DNA of 18,426 nt from Bacteroidales bacterium (GTDB lineage: Bacteria; Bacteroidota; Bacteroidia; Bacteroidales; Bacteroidaceae). The position numbers were made by a program, and so were the translations under genes. The notes beneath the pieces were generated by a model, which was given only the letters and a program-made list of their open reading frames with translations, had not been told where the DNA came from and made no database searches. The DNA lies in assembly GCA_004554665.1 (NCBI GenBank), contig SFKY01000048.1, positions 1-18,426 of the forward strand, given 5' to 3'. This document shows, in pieces, positions 1 through 7,343 of the stretch; positions within the stretch are counted from its first letter, which is position 1, and the number at the start of each line of letters is the position of its first letter.

Positions 1-21
1 TATTTCATAAGCCACACGTAG

Positions 22-41
22 GGACGCACATTCGTGCGTCC
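22..41. repeat. Short perfect hairpin GGACGCAC/GTGCGTCC
   Basis: Two 8-bp arms (22-29 and 34-41) are perfect reverse complements around the loop ATTC, preceded by GTAG. There is no T tract next to the stem, so it is not a convincing intrinsic terminator. From general knowledge, GTAGGGACGCAC-type hairpins recur in intergenic regions of many Bacteroidetes, so this may be one copy of a dispersed repeat; that link is from memory and unchecked. Confidence 0.5.
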
Positions 42-63
42 ACCTCATGCAAATAAAAAAGCA

Positions 64-114
64 AAAGAGGTAAAACGCAAATGACAAAGATGTCTTTTAC
101 CGTTTTACCTCTTT
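64..114 (-). terminator. Hairpin downstream of the OmpP1-family gene
   Basis: A perfect 14-bp inverted repeat (AAAGAGGTAAAACG at 64-77, CGTTTTACCTCTTT at 101-114) with a 23-nt loop lies 28 nt past the stop codon of the minus-strand porin gene. On the minus strand the second arm is followed by GC and a run of seven T, consistent with an intrinsic terminator. The outer flank is built of repeated GGTAAAA-like units, so it may also belong to a dispersed repeat family. The terminator role is inferred. Confidence 0.5.
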
Positions 115-141
115 ACCCTTTTACCTTTTAAATCTCCTTTT

Positions 142-1725
142 TCAGAACCTATAACCCAATGTTACGAGGGCCTGATGGCGTTTGTGGGTCACGGCGGCGG
201 CAGATACCACATTGTTATACTCTGGATTGCGGTCACCGTCATAACTCATAAAGGGATAAAAATCACCATTGGTCTGACTGTACTGATAAGCAAAGTCTAC
301 ACTAAGTTTGCCCACCTGATAACCGAGACCCAATGTGAAGCGGTTGGTCGACTTCCAGTTGGTATAGTCCGTAGATGTAGCGTAAGCTACACCCGGAGAC
401 TCCAACGAGCCATCACGGAAACCGTCTTCCTCAAAAGCAGAAGAGAGGTAATTATAACCTACACGCAAGGCCAACGGTTTGATGGGCTTCACCTCCATAC
501 CCAACTTGAGGGTATGAACGCCCTTGAGCGTACGCTTCGTATGATCGTTCATCACTCGGTCACTGCTGCTGGTATCGTAATAGTCACCATACCATGCATC
601 AAAATAGCCACCATCAATGATTCGGTTATCCATCGACCCATAATCTGAATACTCGTAAGTAGCACCCAAAGCCACGTTACCACCTACAGTATGACCCAAA
701 CTCAGTCCAAACTTCCACGGGGTGTAGACTTTAAAATCATAAGTGGCGGATTGGCCGCAACTGCTCGAACCACCGTTATTGTCAGCCATCAAAAGGTCAC
801 TGGTGCTGCGAAGCGTGAGGTCATAGAACACGGGCGAGTTGACATAGACACCAATTCTAAATGGCGATTCCTCCACCGGACGGAAGATAGCACCCACCTT
901 GACATCCACACCCGTACCGTCTATCTTGACGTTTTCCCATGATTCAGAGATACCTTCCCACGTACTGGAAGCAGCATCGCGCAGATTCTCAGTATAATAG
1001 CTGTTGCTACGATAGTTTACATCGTGCACGCCCATCGTTACACCCAGATACACGCGGTCTCCAATGCTTCCACTAATGCTGAAGTCGTACGCACCGATAT
1101 ATCCTTTCTGATACTGCCCGAAAAGATAGGCCGATCCATTGTAATAATCCATAAACCGGCTACCGTCATCGCCCGTGCCCGAGAGTATCTGCTCGTAGTT
1201 GGCATCTACCGCATTCCAAGCCAAGTCTCCCACTCCGGCTGCATACTTGATAGCCGAAAGTTTGTTTTGCGACGCATTGCTAAGATTTCCGGCCGCATTG
1301 AGTATCTGGTCAAAATTACGGCTCTTGTGGTAGTTGAAGCCAAAGTTGAGATACGAATTTCGTCCAGATCGCAATGGCCATACCACACCCACCTGATCAA
1401 AACTCAGGTTGGTCTTGTCACCATTGATATAAGCACTGATACCACCAAACGAGGGTTTAGTATCAGCCTCGGCCTGTGAAACAACACCCGCAGAGAGCGT
1501 TACCTGCCCCTTACGGAAGAGCGCAAGACCTGCCGGGTTGGAGGAGATAGTAGAGATATCGGCTCCCAATGCCTCCATCGCACCACCCATACCCACGTAT
1601 CGCGCCGTACCATTCAAGTCATTGCCTATCAACTTGGTATCCTGATAGGTCTCCTGTGCGGCTACCGGCACTGTTACGGCTGCCATTGCCGCTACCAATA
1701 GATATTGGAATGTTTTACTATTCAT
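142..1725 (-). CDS. OmpP1/FadL/TodX-family outer-membrane beta-barrel
   Basis: The product is 527 residues. A Sec signal peptide covers about residues 1-23 (hydrophobic VAAMAAVTVPVAA, then QETYQD). The mature N-terminus carries NGTARYVGMGGAMEALGADI followed by SSNPAGLA, the conserved opening of the FadL/OmpP1 family. The rest alternates aromatic and polar residues like beta-strands, and the protein ends HQALVTLGYRF with the C-terminal Phe expected for BAM-dependent insertion. Such proteins are outer-membrane channels, in FadL for hydrophobic compounds. Bacteroidales members are often annotated as hemin receptors without direct evidence, so the substrate is unknown. The first ATG gives an intact signal peptide. 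It lies downstream of the Trp/Tyr/Gly-rich gene on the same strand, across a 150-nt repeat array, so co-transcription is possible but unproven. Confidence 0.9.
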   Translation of the reverse strand: MNSKTFQYLLVAAMAAVTVPVAAQETYQDTKLIGNDLNGTARYVGMGGAMEALGADISTISSNPAGLALFRKGQVTLSAGVVSQAEADTKPSFGGISAYINGDKTNLSFDQVGVVWPLRSGRNSYLNFGFNYHKSRNFDQILNAAGNLSNASQNKLSAIKYAAGVGDLAWNAVDANYEQILSGTGDDGSRFMDYYNGSAYLFGQYQKGYIGAYDFSISGSIGDRVYLGVTMGVHDVNYRSNSYYTENLRDAASSTWEGISESWENVKIDGTGVDVKVGAIFRPVEESPFRIGVYVNSPVFYDLTLRSTSDLLMADNNGGSSSCGQSATYDFKVYTPWKFGLSLGHTVGGNVALGATYEYSDYGSMDNRIIDGGYFDAWYGDYYDTSSSDRVMNDHTKRTLKGVHTLKLGMEVKPIKPLALRVGYNYLSSAFEEDGFRDGSLESPGVAYATSTDYTNWKSTNRFTLGLGYQVGKLSVDFAYQYSQTNGDFYPFMSYDGDRNPEYNNVVSAAAVTHKRHQALVTLGYRF

Positions 1726-1868
1726 AATTCAAAATTCATAATTTATAATTCAAAATTCACTATTCACATTTCACAATTCATAATTGGTTTCGATGAATTC
1801 CGTTTCATCATTCATAATCGCGAACCGCAACAAAGAATCCTTAACTATGAATTGTGAATTATGAATTG
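1726..1868. repeat. AT-rich array of AATTCATAATT-like units
   Basis: The 5' half (about 1726-1787) repeats variants of AATTCATAATT, AATTCAAAATTC and TTCACAATTC. The 3' end (1848-1868) carries the same motif inverted (TATGAATTGTGAATTATG), so the ends can pair over CACAATTCATA. It fills the gap between the two outer-membrane or secreted protein genes. I see no coding potential and no clear TAnnTTTG promoter box in it. Similar arrays are common in Bacteroidales intergenic DNA by my recollection; their function is unknown to me. Confidence 0.6.
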
Positions 1869-1875
1869 AGCAGTG

Positions 1876-2841
1876 TCATCTTCTCCCGCCGCCGAAGCGT
1901 CCGCCACCGCCGCCACTCATAGAGTGTCCGCCGCCAAAACCGCCACGACTGCTGCCGAAGCTTCCTCCGCCAAACGAAGGGGTAGACGAGCCCGTAGCGG
2001 GCACGTTGGACCGAGTACCAAACGACTGGGTGTTGCGCGTACTATAATCCGTACGTCCTCCGAAAGAGCGGTTGGCATTGATACGCGAGGTATATCCGTT
2101 GCGATTGGATGTCGTAGTGCCGTGCGATGCCAGCGACCCGGATGTCGAGCCACGGTTAGGTCCGTTCCAAGTACGGTAGCCTGCCAGCCCACGCGGATTG
2201 CCTCCTGTGTGGGTTATATAGCCTCCTCCCCAGTACGAGGGCCATCCCCAGCCACCGGCATGACACCAATAGCCTCCGTAATAAGGCCAGCCGCATCCCC
2301 AATAACCCCTATAGTAGGGCCAGCCCCATCCGTAACCATAGTACCAAGGGTCAAACCACGGATCATACCATCCACCATAATACCACGGATCATACCAGTA
2401 GGCACGCCAATAAGGGCCATACCCCCATCGGTAGCTGTAAAACCAGGGATCGTACCACCCGTCCCAGCGGCTCATGCGCCTGCAGTAAGTATAATCATCC
2501 TCGTCCACCACCGTGTCATAGTATCTGCCTACGAAAGTGGTGTCTATATAAGTGGAATCGGGATAAACACCACGGCCTTTCTGAAACTCGATGATGTCGT
2601 TTCCTTTCTCATCGGTTCCTATCTTCTGATAGTGGCTCCAGTACTGCCCACGTCGGTTATACTCGTCCACATCACGGTCACTGCCCACATAGTAGGCAGG
2701 CTTGTCAGTCTCCACCTTACTCTTGGCAGAGGTAGAGGCAGCCACCTTCTTCTTCGGAGTGAAGTAGAGGTCATCGTCCTGCGCCATCAGTGCCAGCGGC
2801 ATCATCCCTGCAAGCACTGCAGCTAACATTATCTTTCTCAT
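1876..2841 (-). CDS. Secreted Trp/Tyr/Gly-rich repeat protein, function unknown
   Basis: The product is 321 residues. Residues 1-20 form a Sec signal peptide ending ALMA, followed by QDDD, with no lipobox Cys. Residues 21-125 are a charged, soluble-looking region. Residues 126-208 are extraordinarily rich in Trp, Tyr and Gly, with WYDPW-type repeats (DPW at about 131, 151, 160 and 164) and GWPYY motifs. Residues 230-321 are Ser/Asn/Gly-rich and end in GGGGRFGGGRR. I recognise no enzymatic domain. The composition suggests a surface or periplasmic protein engaged in aromatic-mediated binding or self-association, which is inference only. The start is supported by AAGGAG about 10 nt upstream of the ATG and by the signal peptide. 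Expression probably comes from one of two TAnnTTTG boxes in the divergent spacer shared with prmA. Confidence 0.8.
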   Translation of the reverse strand: MRKIMLAAVLAGMMPLALMAQDDDLYFTPKKKVAASTSAKSKVETDKPAYYVGSDRDVDEYNRRGQYWSHYQKIGTDEKGNDIIEFQKGRGVYPDSTYIDTTFVGRYYDTVVDEDDYTYCRRMSRWDGWYDPWFYSYRWGYGPYWRAYWYDPWYYGGWYDPWFDPWYYGYGWGWPYYRGYWGCGWPYYGGYWCHAGGWGWPSYWGGGYITHTGGNPRGLAGYRTWNGPNRGSTSGSLASHGTTTSNRNGYTSRINANRSFGGRTDYSTRNTQSFGTRSNVPATGSSTPSFGGGSFGSSRGGFGGGHSMSGGGGGRFGGGRR

Positions 2842-2887
2842 ACGCTAAATCTCCTTTACCTTTTATTATATACTATCATTCATGATG

Positions 2888-2918
2888 CAAAAATAGCACC
2901 AATCTCACTACAAATTTA
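2888..2918 (-). promoter_or_regulatory. Candidate promoters of the Trp/Tyr/Gly-rich gene
   Basis: On the minus strand two exact TAnnTTTG boxes occur, TAAATTTG at 2911-2918 and TATTTTTG at 2888-2895. Both lie upstream of the ATG at 2841 and would give leaders of roughly 40-65 nt. The consensus is established for the Bacteroidetes primary sigma factor; a clear -33 TTTG partner at the usual 19-21 bp is not evident for either, so which is active is undetermined. Confidence 0.45.
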
Positions 2919-2919
2919 C

Positions 2920-2950
2920 GGAAAAACCCTAAACCATGATAGGTTTTTCC
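2920..2950. promoter_or_regulatory. Inverted repeat in the prmA promoter region
   Basis: GGAAAAACC (2920-2928) and GGTTTTTCC (2942-2950) form a perfect 9-bp inverted repeat around 13 bp. It sits just upstream of the prmA -7 box, over its expected -33 region, and next to the divergent promoter. Position and symmetry suggest an operator; the binding protein is unknown. Confidence 0.4.
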
Positions 2951-2960
2951 CTATTTTTTA

Positions 2961-2968
2961 TATTTTTG
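2961..2968 (+). promoter_or_regulatory. prmA -7 promoter box
   Basis: TATTTTTG is an exact match to the Bacteroidetes -7 consensus TAnnTTTG. It lies 30 bp upstream of the prmA ATG, giving an expected leader of about 25 nt. The -33 region falls inside the inverted repeat at 2920-2950. Confidence 0.6.
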
Positions 2969-2998
2969 CAGTGAATTTTAGAATATAATTGACAGATT

Positions 2999-3871
2999 AT
3001 GAAATACCTCATCGCATCATTCCACATTCAGTGTGCCGACAATCTGGCACAGATTGCCAAAGACCTGCTGGCAGACATTGCCGGTGAAGCGGGGTTTGAA
3101 TCGTTTGAAGACACCGACCAAGGGCTCAACGGCTATGTGCAGGAGACACTGATAGACCAGCCCACACTCGATGCCGGTCTACAGGCGTTTCCCATTGCTG
3201 ACGTGCATATCACCTATACCCTTTCACCTGCCGAGGACCGCGACTGGAACGAACAATGGGAGCAACAGGGATTTGAACCCATACACATCGCCTCGCGCAT
3301 AGTGGTCTACGATGCACGCAGCACCCAGTGCCCCGACATCGCTCCCCACGAGATGCCCATTGCCATCGAGGCTCGCCAAGCATTCGGCACAGGCACCCAC
3401 GAGACCACCCGCATGGTGATAGGTGCGCTCATCGATGCCCAGCCCGCCACCAAGCGCGTGCTCGACTGTGGTTGCGGCACCGGCATCCTCTCCATTGCCG
3501 CCGCCCTGTTGGGAGCCTCATCATGTATAGGCTACGACATCGACGAGTGGAGCGTGGACAATACCCGCCACAATGCCGCACTCAACGGTGTAGAATGCCT
3601 CGAAGCCCTGCATGGCGACATACAGGTGGCTGAACAGATCACAGGAACTTTCGACATCGTGATGGCCAATATCCATCGCAACATCATCCTTGCCGACATG
3701 CCGCGACTTGTCGCCAAGATGGCACCCGGAGCCACCCTCATCGTAAGCGGTTTTTACACGACAGACATTCCCCTGCTGTGCAACCGGGCCAGTAAATGCG
3801 GTTTGACACACGCCGCTACCCACTCTGAAGAGCCGTGGGCATGCTTAGTTTTCAGGAAAGAAACATCCTAA
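2999..3871 (+). CDS. prmA: Ribosomal protein L11 methyltransferase
   Basis: This 290-residue SAM-dependent methyltransferase is predicted to trimethylate ribosomal protein L11 in the cytoplasm. The N-terminal third is the L11-recognition region. The catalytic domain begins at about residue 120 with FGTGTHETT, the signature segment of PrmA, followed by the SAM-binding loop LDCGCGTGILSIAAALLGA at about 155-173. An acidic GYDID follows in the position expected to contact the SAM ribose, and ANIHRNII corresponds to the family's NI(L/H) motif near the substrate site. The length matches the family. A -7 box 30 bp upstream marks it as the first gene of a short unit; a flavodoxin gene starts 11 nt after its stop, so the two are probably co-transcribed. 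Confidence 0.95.
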   Translation: MKYLIASFHIQCADNLAQIAKDLLADIAGEAGFESFEDTDQGLNGYVQETLIDQPTLDAGLQAFPIADVHITYTLSPAEDRDWNEQWEQQGFEPIHIASRIVVYDARSTQCPDIAPHEMPIAIEARQAFGTGTHETTRMVIGALIDAQPATKRVLDCGCGTGILSIAAALLGASSCIGYDIDEWSVDNTRHNAALNGVECLEALHGDIQVAEQITGTFDIVMANIHRNIILADMPRLVAKMAPGATLIVSGFYTTDIPLLCNRASKCGLTHAATHSEEPWACLVFRKETS

Positions 3872-3882
3872 ACAACCTTCAC

Positions 3883-4365
3883 ATGAGCAATATAGCTATC
3901 CTTTATAGTTCCAAATACGGAACCACCGCCACCATCTGCCAATCCATAGGCAAACAACTGGAAGCTAAGGCTTCTGTCACGCTGGTGGATATAGACCGCA
4001 AGAACGACATCTGCTTATCTGATTATGACACCGTTGTGCTCGGTACCTCCATTTACGCAGGCAAGCCGCGCAAGCAGATGTCGCAATGGTGTGCGCAAAA
4101 CCAAGCGACTGTAAGGGGAAAGCGCCTCTTCCTGTTTGTCTGTGGCATGGACAAACCGCATGCCGCTACAGAGCTCGAAGCGGCCTATCCTCCCTCCCTC
4201 AGGGAGCCAGCCATCGCCACCACATTCTTTGAGGGCGAATACAGACTTGAGACCATGCGCTTTTTCGACCGCATGATTCTTCAGCTACTCGTCAAGGTCA
4301 AGACACCGCTACATAGGACATACGATGAATTGGTAAAAGACTTTGCCGGAAAGATTGTAAGTTAG
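3883..4365 (+). CDS. Flavodoxin-domain protein (HemG-like flavodoxin)
   Basis: The product is 160 residues when started at the ATG that opens MSNIAILYSSKYGTT; an upstream in-frame ATG would overlap prmA and add residues unlike any flavodoxin. The loop SSKYGTT after the first beta-strand is the FMN-phosphate binding site, and DYDTVVLGTSIYAGKPRKQM matches the flavodoxin segment around the isoalloxazine ring. The family carries electrons or, in HemG-type members, oxidises protoporphyrinogen; nothing here fixes the partner. It follows prmA by 11 nt and is convergent with the lysozyme gene, whose stop codon is only 9 nt away, leaving no room for a terminator between them. Confidence 0.85.
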   Translation: MSNIAILYSSKYGTTATICQSIGKQLEAKASVTLVDIDRKNDICLSDYDTVVLGTSIYAGKPRKQMSQWCAQNQATVRGKRLFLFVCGMDKPHAATELEAAYPPSLREPAIATTFFEGEYRLETMRFFDRMILQLLVKVKTPLHRTYDELVKDFAGKIVS

Positions 4366-4374
4366 CTATTTCTC

Positions 4375-5247
4375 TTAATACCTGTCTTCCTGATTGCCAA
4401 TGGTCAGGCGGCGCAAGTCATAAAAGGAGCCGTTGTAGATATTGAAATCTACGTAGCCCTTGATGCCAGGCAGGCGGCCCGCATCGGTGTGTTGCCAAAA
4501 TTTCCAGGCTCCTTGGTAGGCTACTTTGGGTACATAGTAGTGGGCTATCCAATAGGGATAGTCATCGAATACGGGGGCACTAAGGTAGCGCTCCTTAAAT
4601 TTATAATAGGTATAGATGATGGGCTTGACATGATACTTGTCTTCGACGATATGCAGCCATGTAAGCACATCACGCTGAAAATCCTCCACACTGGTGCCCG
4701 CCGGCGCATGCTCAATATCGAGCACGGGCGGAAGATCGCCCTCCTGCAGATGTACATGCTTCAGAAAATGGTATGCCTGCTCACGGGCAGTGGACTTGTT
4801 GCTCCAAAAGTGGTAGGCACCACGGATGAAGCCATATTCGAGCGCATTGTCGAAGTTCTCGTTGAAACGGGGATCGACGCGGGTGCTCCCCTCGGTGGAT
4901 TTGATGATAACAAAACGTAGGGGACAACGCTCTATCATGGCATACTGCAACTTGTCCCAATCGATATGACCCTGATAGTGAGAGATGTCAATACCATGTA
5001 TCTCGTAGCCGTCGGGGTATTTGGCATCGCCGTAAAGGGCACGCCATCTGAAACCTGTGGGGCCTACAAAAAAGTAGTAGAAAATCCAGATGTACAAGGC
5101 TACCACGCAGACAGCTCCCAATGTGAAGGCCCATCGGGGCATACGGCGAAAGAGACCACGCAACCCTACGCCGTCTGACTTGCGGCGCGAAGGAACGCGT
5201 CGATTCGATGATGTGCTTCTCTTACGGGTAGGTTTTCTGTCTGTCAT
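4375..5247 (-). CDS. Membrane-anchored GH25 lysozyme
   Basis: From the ATG at 5247 the product is 290 residues. An in-frame TTG at 5265 would add six residues (MTLYKQ), but I prefer the ATG. Residues 1-38 are strongly basic, residues about 39-61 form one membrane helix (FTLGAVCVVALYIWIFYYFF), and the rest is a glycoside hydrolase 25 domain starting at GIDISHYQG (Asp at about 87) with the paired acidic motif VLDIEH (Asp 177, Glu 179). GH25 enzymes cleave the MurNAc-GlcNAc bond of peptidoglycan. The N-in anchor with no signal-peptidase site predicts an enzyme tethered to the inner membrane and facing the periplasm. It lies downstream of pfp on the same strand, behind a strong imperfect hairpin. 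Confidence 0.88.
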   Translation of the reverse strand: MTDRKPTRKRSTSSNRRVPSRRKSDGVGLRGLFRRMPRWAFTLGAVCVVALYIWIFYYFFVGPTGFRWRALYGDAKYPDGYEIHGIDISHYQGHIDWDKLQYAMIERCPLRFVIIKSTEGSTRVDPRFNENFDNALEYGFIRGAYHFWSNKSTAREQAYHFLKHVHLQEGDLPPVLDIEHAPAGTSVEDFQRDVLTWLHIVEDKYHVKPIIYTYYKFKERYLSAPVFDDYPYWIAHYYVPKVAYQGAWKFWQHTDAGRLPGIKGYVDFNIYNGSFYDLRRLTIGNQEDRY

Positions 5248-5289
5248 CTGTTTGTACAAAGTCAATCCCTCTGCGAGGGAGTATCAAGG

Positions 5290-5351
5290 GAAGAAGGAAG
5301 AGTGAAGAATCGCCGGTACAGACCTGCAGGATTCTCCGTTCTTCCCTCTTC
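5290..5351 (-). terminator. Imperfect long hairpin between pfp and the lysozyme gene
   Basis: Two 22-nt arms (5290-5311 and 5330-5351) are largely complementary, with a few mismatches and G-U pairs, around an 18-nt loop. The structure lies 62 nt after the pfp stop codon on the minus strand. There is no T tract directly after the stem, so termination or mRNA processing between pfp and the lysozyme gene is an inference. A second small stem, TCCCTC/GAGGGA, lies at about 5266-5280. Confidence 0.4.
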
Positions 5352-5412
5352 TTGCTGTTCACCATCCATCACCCGTCATGCTGTAGGGATGGACGTGATG
5401 CTGTCTGTCATT

Positions 5413-7059
5413 TTATTTCTCTCCCTGCTCCAGTGCGAGTGTGCGTGTGGTGCGGTCGCATACAGAGGCAGGACCCCAGTACTGGATGGGACCGGGATAT
5501 ACATAGCAGGTAGCACGTGCCCACTCGTCGCGCTTCTCGGCAAACTTCTTGAAAGGCTTGCCTTCCAGTTCTACGAGTGCCTTACGGATTACGGGCTTCA
5601 TCTCGCCATTGCGGCGCTCCATGTTCATCATCATGGTGATGGGCACACCGCCAGCCTTCCACTCGTCTGTGGGGGCAGTGGTGTTCTTGACGATAGCCAT
5701 GTAACCGGTCTTGCCGTTGGCGATGAGCTGTACGGCGCTTACACCCAGTGCATAGCAGTAGTCTGCATCGAAGTTGGAAGGAGCAGCGCAACGACCCTCA
5801 TAACCGAAGAAGTGGTGCAGGGCAGCAAACTTGCCTACAAACTTGCCTTCTTCCTTCCACTGAGCCAACTTGGCACCTACCATATCCGAGATGAGCTTCT
5901 CTGTCTCGATAAGCGATACCTGTACGTTGCCGTGGGGGTCGCGGTCGAGCGACAACTGGCGTGCCACGTCAGCAGGCAGGGTCTCGAAGGTTGCTGCATT
6001 CTCTGCCGAGAGATGGGCAACGATGTACTTCTTCTGCTCATCGGGCTCCAGATTCTTGTAATCCTCACCGTGGGCAGCGAGCAGGTCGTTGAGTTCGTCG
6101 ATCAGACGGCCGATAGAGGGGATAAACTCAATCAGGCCTTCGGGAATGAGCACCACGCCGAAGTTGTTGCCGTCTGCAGCACGTACGGCTACCGACTCTG
6201 CAATACCTTCAACAATCTGGTTCAGCGTCATGTCCTTGGCTTCGATCTCCTCAGATATCAGACAGATGTTGGGCTGTGTCTGCAGGGCACACTCCAGTGC
6301 GATGTGAGAAGCCGAACGACCCATGAGCTTGATGAAGTGCCAGTACTTGCGGGCAGAGTTGGCATCACGCTCGATGTTGCCGATTACCTCTGAGTAAGTC
6401 TTGGTAGCAGTGTCGAAACCAAACGAGGTCTCAATCTGCTCGTTCTTCAAGTCGCCGTCGATGGTCTTGGGTGCACCGATTACCTGCACGCCATAGTTGT
6501 GGGCAGCATAGTACTCGGCCAGCACGCAGGCGTTGGTATTAGAGTCGTCGCCACCAATGATGACAATGGCCTTGATATCGAGCTCGCGGATAATCTCCAG
6601 TCCTTTCTCAAACTGGTCTACCTTCTCCAGCTTGGTACGGCCCGAACCGATCATGTCGAAGCCACCGGTGTTGCGGTATTCGTCGATGATATCGGCAGTA
6701 AGCTCCTTGTAGTCGTGGTCTACGAGTCCACCGGGACCCATCAGGAAGCCATAGAGCTTGTTCTCAGGGTTAAGCTTCTTCACAGCGTCAAAGATACCGC
6801 TGATGACATTATGACCGCCGGGAGCCTGGCCACCCGAAAGGATGATACCCACATTCATGCGCTGGCTCTGGGCCTCATCACCGGGCACAAACTCGACGAG
6901 GGGCATGCCATAGGTGTGTGGGAAAAGTTTCTGGATAGCCTCCTGGTCACCTACACTCTGCGTAGGCTCACCCTCCTGCACCTTTACGGCACCCTGAAGG
7001 CCTTTGGGCAACTTTGGCTGATAGGCAGCCCGTTCTCTCTGCAAAAGACTTTTTTTCAT
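5413..7059 (-). CDS. pfp: PPi-dependent 6-phosphofructokinase (long type)
   Basis: The 548-residue product is the size of the long (plant beta-like/bacterial) PPi-PFK class and reversibly converts fructose 6-phosphate plus diphosphate to fructose 1,6-bisphosphate. NVGIILSGGQAPGGHNVI is the nucleotide/PPi-binding start of the PFK fold. IIGGDDSNTN carries the second Asp of GGDD, which is diagnostic for PPi instead of ATP use. PKTIDGDL contains the catalytic TIDGD with the preceding Lys typical of PPi enzymes, and LMGRSASHIAL is the substrate-binding MGR motif. PPi-linked glycolysis is usual in Bacteroidales. The leader is about 150 nt and carries three 22-nt repeats, behind a consensus -7 box, so post-transcriptional control is possible. 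Confidence 0.95.
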   Translation of the reverse strand: MKKSLLQRERAAYQPKLPKGLQGAVKVQEGEPTQSVGDQEAIQKLFPHTYGMPLVEFVPGDEAQSQRMNVGIILSGGQAPGGHNVISGIFDAVKKLNPENKLYGFLMGPGGLVDHDYKELTADIIDEYRNTGGFDMIGSGRTKLEKVDQFEKGLEIIRELDIKAIVIIGGDDSNTNACVLAEYYAAHNYGVQVIGAPKTIDGDLKNEQIETSFGFDTATKTYSEVIGNIERDANSARKYWHFIKLMGRSASHIALECALQTQPNICLISEEIEAKDMTLNQIVEGIAESVAVRAADGNNFGVVLIPEGLIEFIPSIGRLIDELNDLLAAHGEDYKNLEPDEQKKYIVAHLSAENAATFETLPADVARQLSLDRDPHGNVQVSLIETEKLISDMVGAKLAQWKEEGKFVGKFAALHHFFGYEGRCAAPSNFDADYCYALGVSAVQLIANGKTGYMAIVKNTTAPTDEWKAGGVPITMMMNMERRNGEMKPVIRKALVELEGKPFKKFAEKRDEWARATCYVYPGPIQYWGPASVCDRTTRTLALEQGEK

Positions 7060-7128
7060 TTTACCTTTATTTTATGTCTATAAATCTATGCTTGGCAAAA
7101 TACAAACGATACGGTCAGCTCGGCATAT

Positions 7129-7205
7129 GCCACGTTTAGAAGAGGCAAACGCCACGTTCGGGAGAGCCAAACGCCACGTTTAGGAGAGCCAAACGCCGTT
7201 TATAG
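7129..7205 (-). repeat. Three 22-bp direct repeats in the pfp 5' leader
   Basis: Exactly contiguous units occupy 7129-7150, 7151-7172 and 7173-7194, each beginning GCCACGTT and ending CAAAC, with a partial fourth unit (GCCGTTTA) following. Neighbouring units differ at only 2-4 positions. The unit junctions form small dyads of the type AAACG-CCA-CGTTT, perfect at 7168-7180. They lie downstream of the predicted pfp start site, so they would be transcribed. Confidence 0.8.
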
Positions 7206-7211
7206 CCGTTG

Positions 7212-7219
7212 CAAATTTA
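7212..7219 (-). promoter_or_regulatory. pfp -7 promoter box
   Basis: On the minus strand TAAATTTG exactly matches TAnnTTTG, followed by CAAC. Transcription would start near 7207, giving a leader of about 147 nt that spans the whole 22-bp repeat array. A weak TTTC lies at the -33 distance. Confidence 0.55.
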
Positions 7220-7313
7220 CGTTTTTTCGACGAGATATGGAAAGAAATGATAAAGAAAACATGGTTTTGAAATATTTTTTTTCAATATTCACTTGCTTTT
7301 CCCATATTTTTTA

Positions 7314-7321
7314 TATCTTTG
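7314..7321 (+). promoter_or_regulatory. Promoter of the 7344-14210 gene run
   Basis: TATCTTTG matches TAnnTTTG exactly, with TTG at 7293-7295 about 18 bp upstream as a -33 element. It lies 22 bp before the ATG at 7344, so the in-frame ATG at 7293 would be upstream of the transcript start and is rejected. Confidence 0.6.
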
Positions 7322-7343
7322 GAACGTAATCAATTCATCACTT

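Noticed and set aside
5302..6393. 363-codon open frame on the plus strand
   Set aside because: It is antisense to pfp, whose catalytic motifs are intact; the opening includes a hydrophobic stretch by chance.
7129..7205. CRISPR array
   Set aside because: The units are contiguous with no spacers, and there are no cas genes.
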